Below are positions 63,095-64,000 of a DNA stretch of 64,000 bases, one piece after another; position 1 is the stretch's first letter, and every line of letters begins with the position of its first letter. The notes under the pieces are model-generated. The model was given only the letters and a program-made list of their open reading frames with translations. It was not told the origin of the DNA and did not search any database. The position numbers were made by a program, and so were the translations under genes. The DNA is taken from positions 4,278,001 through 4,342,000 of the forward strand of contig NZ_CP014504.1 in assembly GCF_001590605.1 (NCBI RefSeq), written 5' to 3'. Origin of the DNA: Pedobacter cryoconitis (GTDB lineage: Bacteria > Bacteroidota > Bacteroidia > Sphingobacteriales > Sphingobacteriaceae).

Positions 63095-63745
63095 ATGGTA
63101 ATTTTACAGGAAGGATCTTTATTAGCAGGTATCAGAGGAAGAATAGGAAACATTGTGATCTATCAATGGAAGAATAAGGTATGTGCCCGCACATTACCTG
63201 CAAAGCCCCATAAAAAGAAGGTCAGAACGATTCCTCAGCAGGCACAAAATGGTAAAATGAAGGTATTGACTCCTTTTTTAAAAAATGTAAAGCCATTCCT
63301 GAGAACAGGATTTAAACATATAGCACAAGAACGGAACATTACTGCAAACAATGCCGCCAAATCTGTTAATCTGTTGCATGCGGTTAAGGGGGAATTCCCT
63401 AATCAGGAAATGAACTGGGATACTGTGTTAGTGGCAGACGGAGGGCTCCTTAAGCCCGAAAATGTAAAGGTTGTTCTAACCGAAAATGCCTTTAATTTCA
63501 CTTGGGACGAGGATATTACAGCCACAGGCAATCCAAACGACAGAGCTATTATTTTATTGTATAACAAAAATTTCGGGCGTGTACATGCCAATTACAGCGG
63601 TGCACAAAGAGAGGAACTCAAACACACTTTTCCTATGAAACCCGGTTACATTAAGAATAACACTTATGAAGTATTCATCGCCTTTAAAGACATAATGAGC
63701 GATGAAGTTTCCAAAAGTGTGTATTGTGGGAGATTTACGAATTAA
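63095..63745 (+). CDS. DUF6266 family protein
   Basis: The 216-residue product starts LQEGSLLAGIRGRIGNIVIYQWKNKVCARTLPAKPHKKKVRTIPQQAQNGKMK, the conserved opening of a family frequent in Pedobacter and related genera, often in several copies. The second half (about 115-216) is a beta-rich domain (NAFNFTWDEDITATGNPNDRAIILLYN). No signal peptide or catalytic motif is seen. The function is unknown. It converges with the VOC gene 8 bp away. Confidence 0.8.
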   Translation: MVILQEGSLLAGIRGRIGNIVIYQWKNKVCARTLPAKPHKKKVRTIPQQAQNGKMKVLTPFLKNVKPFLRTGFKHIAQERNITANNAAKSVNLLHAVKGEFPNQEMNWDTVLVADGGLLKPENVKVVLTENAFNFTWDEDITATGNPNDRAIILLYNKNFGRVHANYSGAQREELKHTFPMKPGYIKNNTYEVFIAFKDIMSDEVSKSVYCGRFTN

Positions 63746-63753
63746 AAAATAGC

Positions 63754-64000
63754 CTATTTAGCGTCATCTATCGGTTCCCAAAGCTCAATCACGTTCCCTT
63801 CAGGATCGATTACATGGACAAATTTGCCATAATCATACTCCGCGATTTCATCAACAATCGTGACGTTCTCTTTTTTCAGTTCAGCTACCAGCTCAACGAG
63901 ATTTTCCACCCTATAATTAATCATAAAGGGCTTGGTTGACGGATTGAAATATTTCGTATCCTGCGGAAACGTACTCCAGGTAGTCGAACCCTTTTTTGAC
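63754..64000 (-). CDS. VOC-family (glyoxalase/bleomycin-resistance-like) protein, C-terminal part
   Basis: The frame runs off the right end of the window; about 81 C-terminal residues are visible. They include STTWSTFPQDTKYFNPSTKPFM, VENLVELVAELKKENVTIV and the terminal GKFVHVIDPEGNVIELWEP, a typical second half of a VOC domain with the metal-ligand-type Glu in NVIELWEP. The product could be a glyoxalase-like enzyme; the substrate cannot be told. The frame was translated by hand. Confidence 0.8.
   Translation of the reverse strand, partial: SKKGSTTWSTFPQDTKYFNPSTKPFMINYRVENLVELVAELKKENVTIVDEIAEYDYGKFVHVIDPEGNVIELWEPIDDAK

Noticed and set aside
1-64000. CRISPR arrays or prophage
   Set aside because: No regularly spaced repeats, integrase, capsid or tail genes were seen.

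Overview
The window looks like a chromosomal segment of a Bacteroidota bacterium of the family Sphingobacteriaceae, most likely Pedobacter or a close relative. The evidence is a SusC/SusD-type uptake locus, lipoproteins with Cys-Lys-Lys-Asp starts, promoters of the Bacteroidota form TTTG-N19-TAnnTTTG, a DUF6266 protein typical of Pedobacter and relatives, and moderately low GC. Species assignment is inference; no database search was possible.

Positions 1-16000 (minus strand) carry the str and S10/spc ribosomal protein genes in the order rpsL, rpsG, fusA, rpsJ, then after a gap rplC, rplD, rplW, rplB, rpsS, rplV, rpsC, rplP, rpmC, rpsQ, rplN, rplX, rplE, rpsN, rpsH and the first codons of a gene that is rplF by position. 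The block is split between rpsJ and rplC by about 5.4 kb of unrelated genes: a BBP2-type outer-membrane barrel, a coiled-coil membrane protein, a class II Fic enzyme, a TauE/SafE permease and its DUF1634 partner. A strong terminator follows rpsJ and a near-ideal promoter precedes rplC, so the break looks established and functional.

Positions 16004-18405 hold a VF530-type small protein, a DUF2027 protein lacking its usual Smr domain, and a YbdG-like MscS channel. Positions 18402-25799 (minus) form a compact siderophore operon: an NIS synthetase fused to an IucB-type acyltransferase, a second NIS synthetase, a MATE exporter, an acyl carrier protein and an AMP-forming ligase. NIS synthetases plus ligase plus carrier recall petrobactin AsbA-D, but with a fused acyltransferase and without AsbE/AsbF or hydroxamate-forming genes. 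A perfect 21-bp palindrome with a Fur/PerR-type 7-1-7 core lies at its promoter.

Positions 26155-29381 (minus) hold an M1 metallopeptidase, a secreted carboxypeptidase-regulatory-domain protein and an ArsC/YffB-family protein. Positions 29542-37864 (plus) are a signalling block: a LytS/LytTR pair, then a CHASE3-GAF hybrid kinase with three receiver domains, a CheR methyltransferase and a second hybrid kinase. Positions 37884-40281 (minus) hold pth, rplY, prs and tRNA-Gln. A DUF2723 membrane protein and an Rpn-family nuclease follow on plus, then accA and an S10 serine carboxypeptidase on minus.

Positions 47484-62707 (minus) are a complete maltodextrin utilisation locus: LacI regulator, SusC, SusD, a SusE-like lipoprotein, a SusA-like GH13, beta-phosphoglucomutase, a GH65 phosphorylase, a second GH13 and an MFS transporter. 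They outline a route from outer-membrane capture through hydrolysis and import to phosphorolysis and glucose 6-phosphate. A tandem LacI-type operator lies upstream of susC. The window ends with a DUF6266 protein and the C-terminus of a VOC-family protein.
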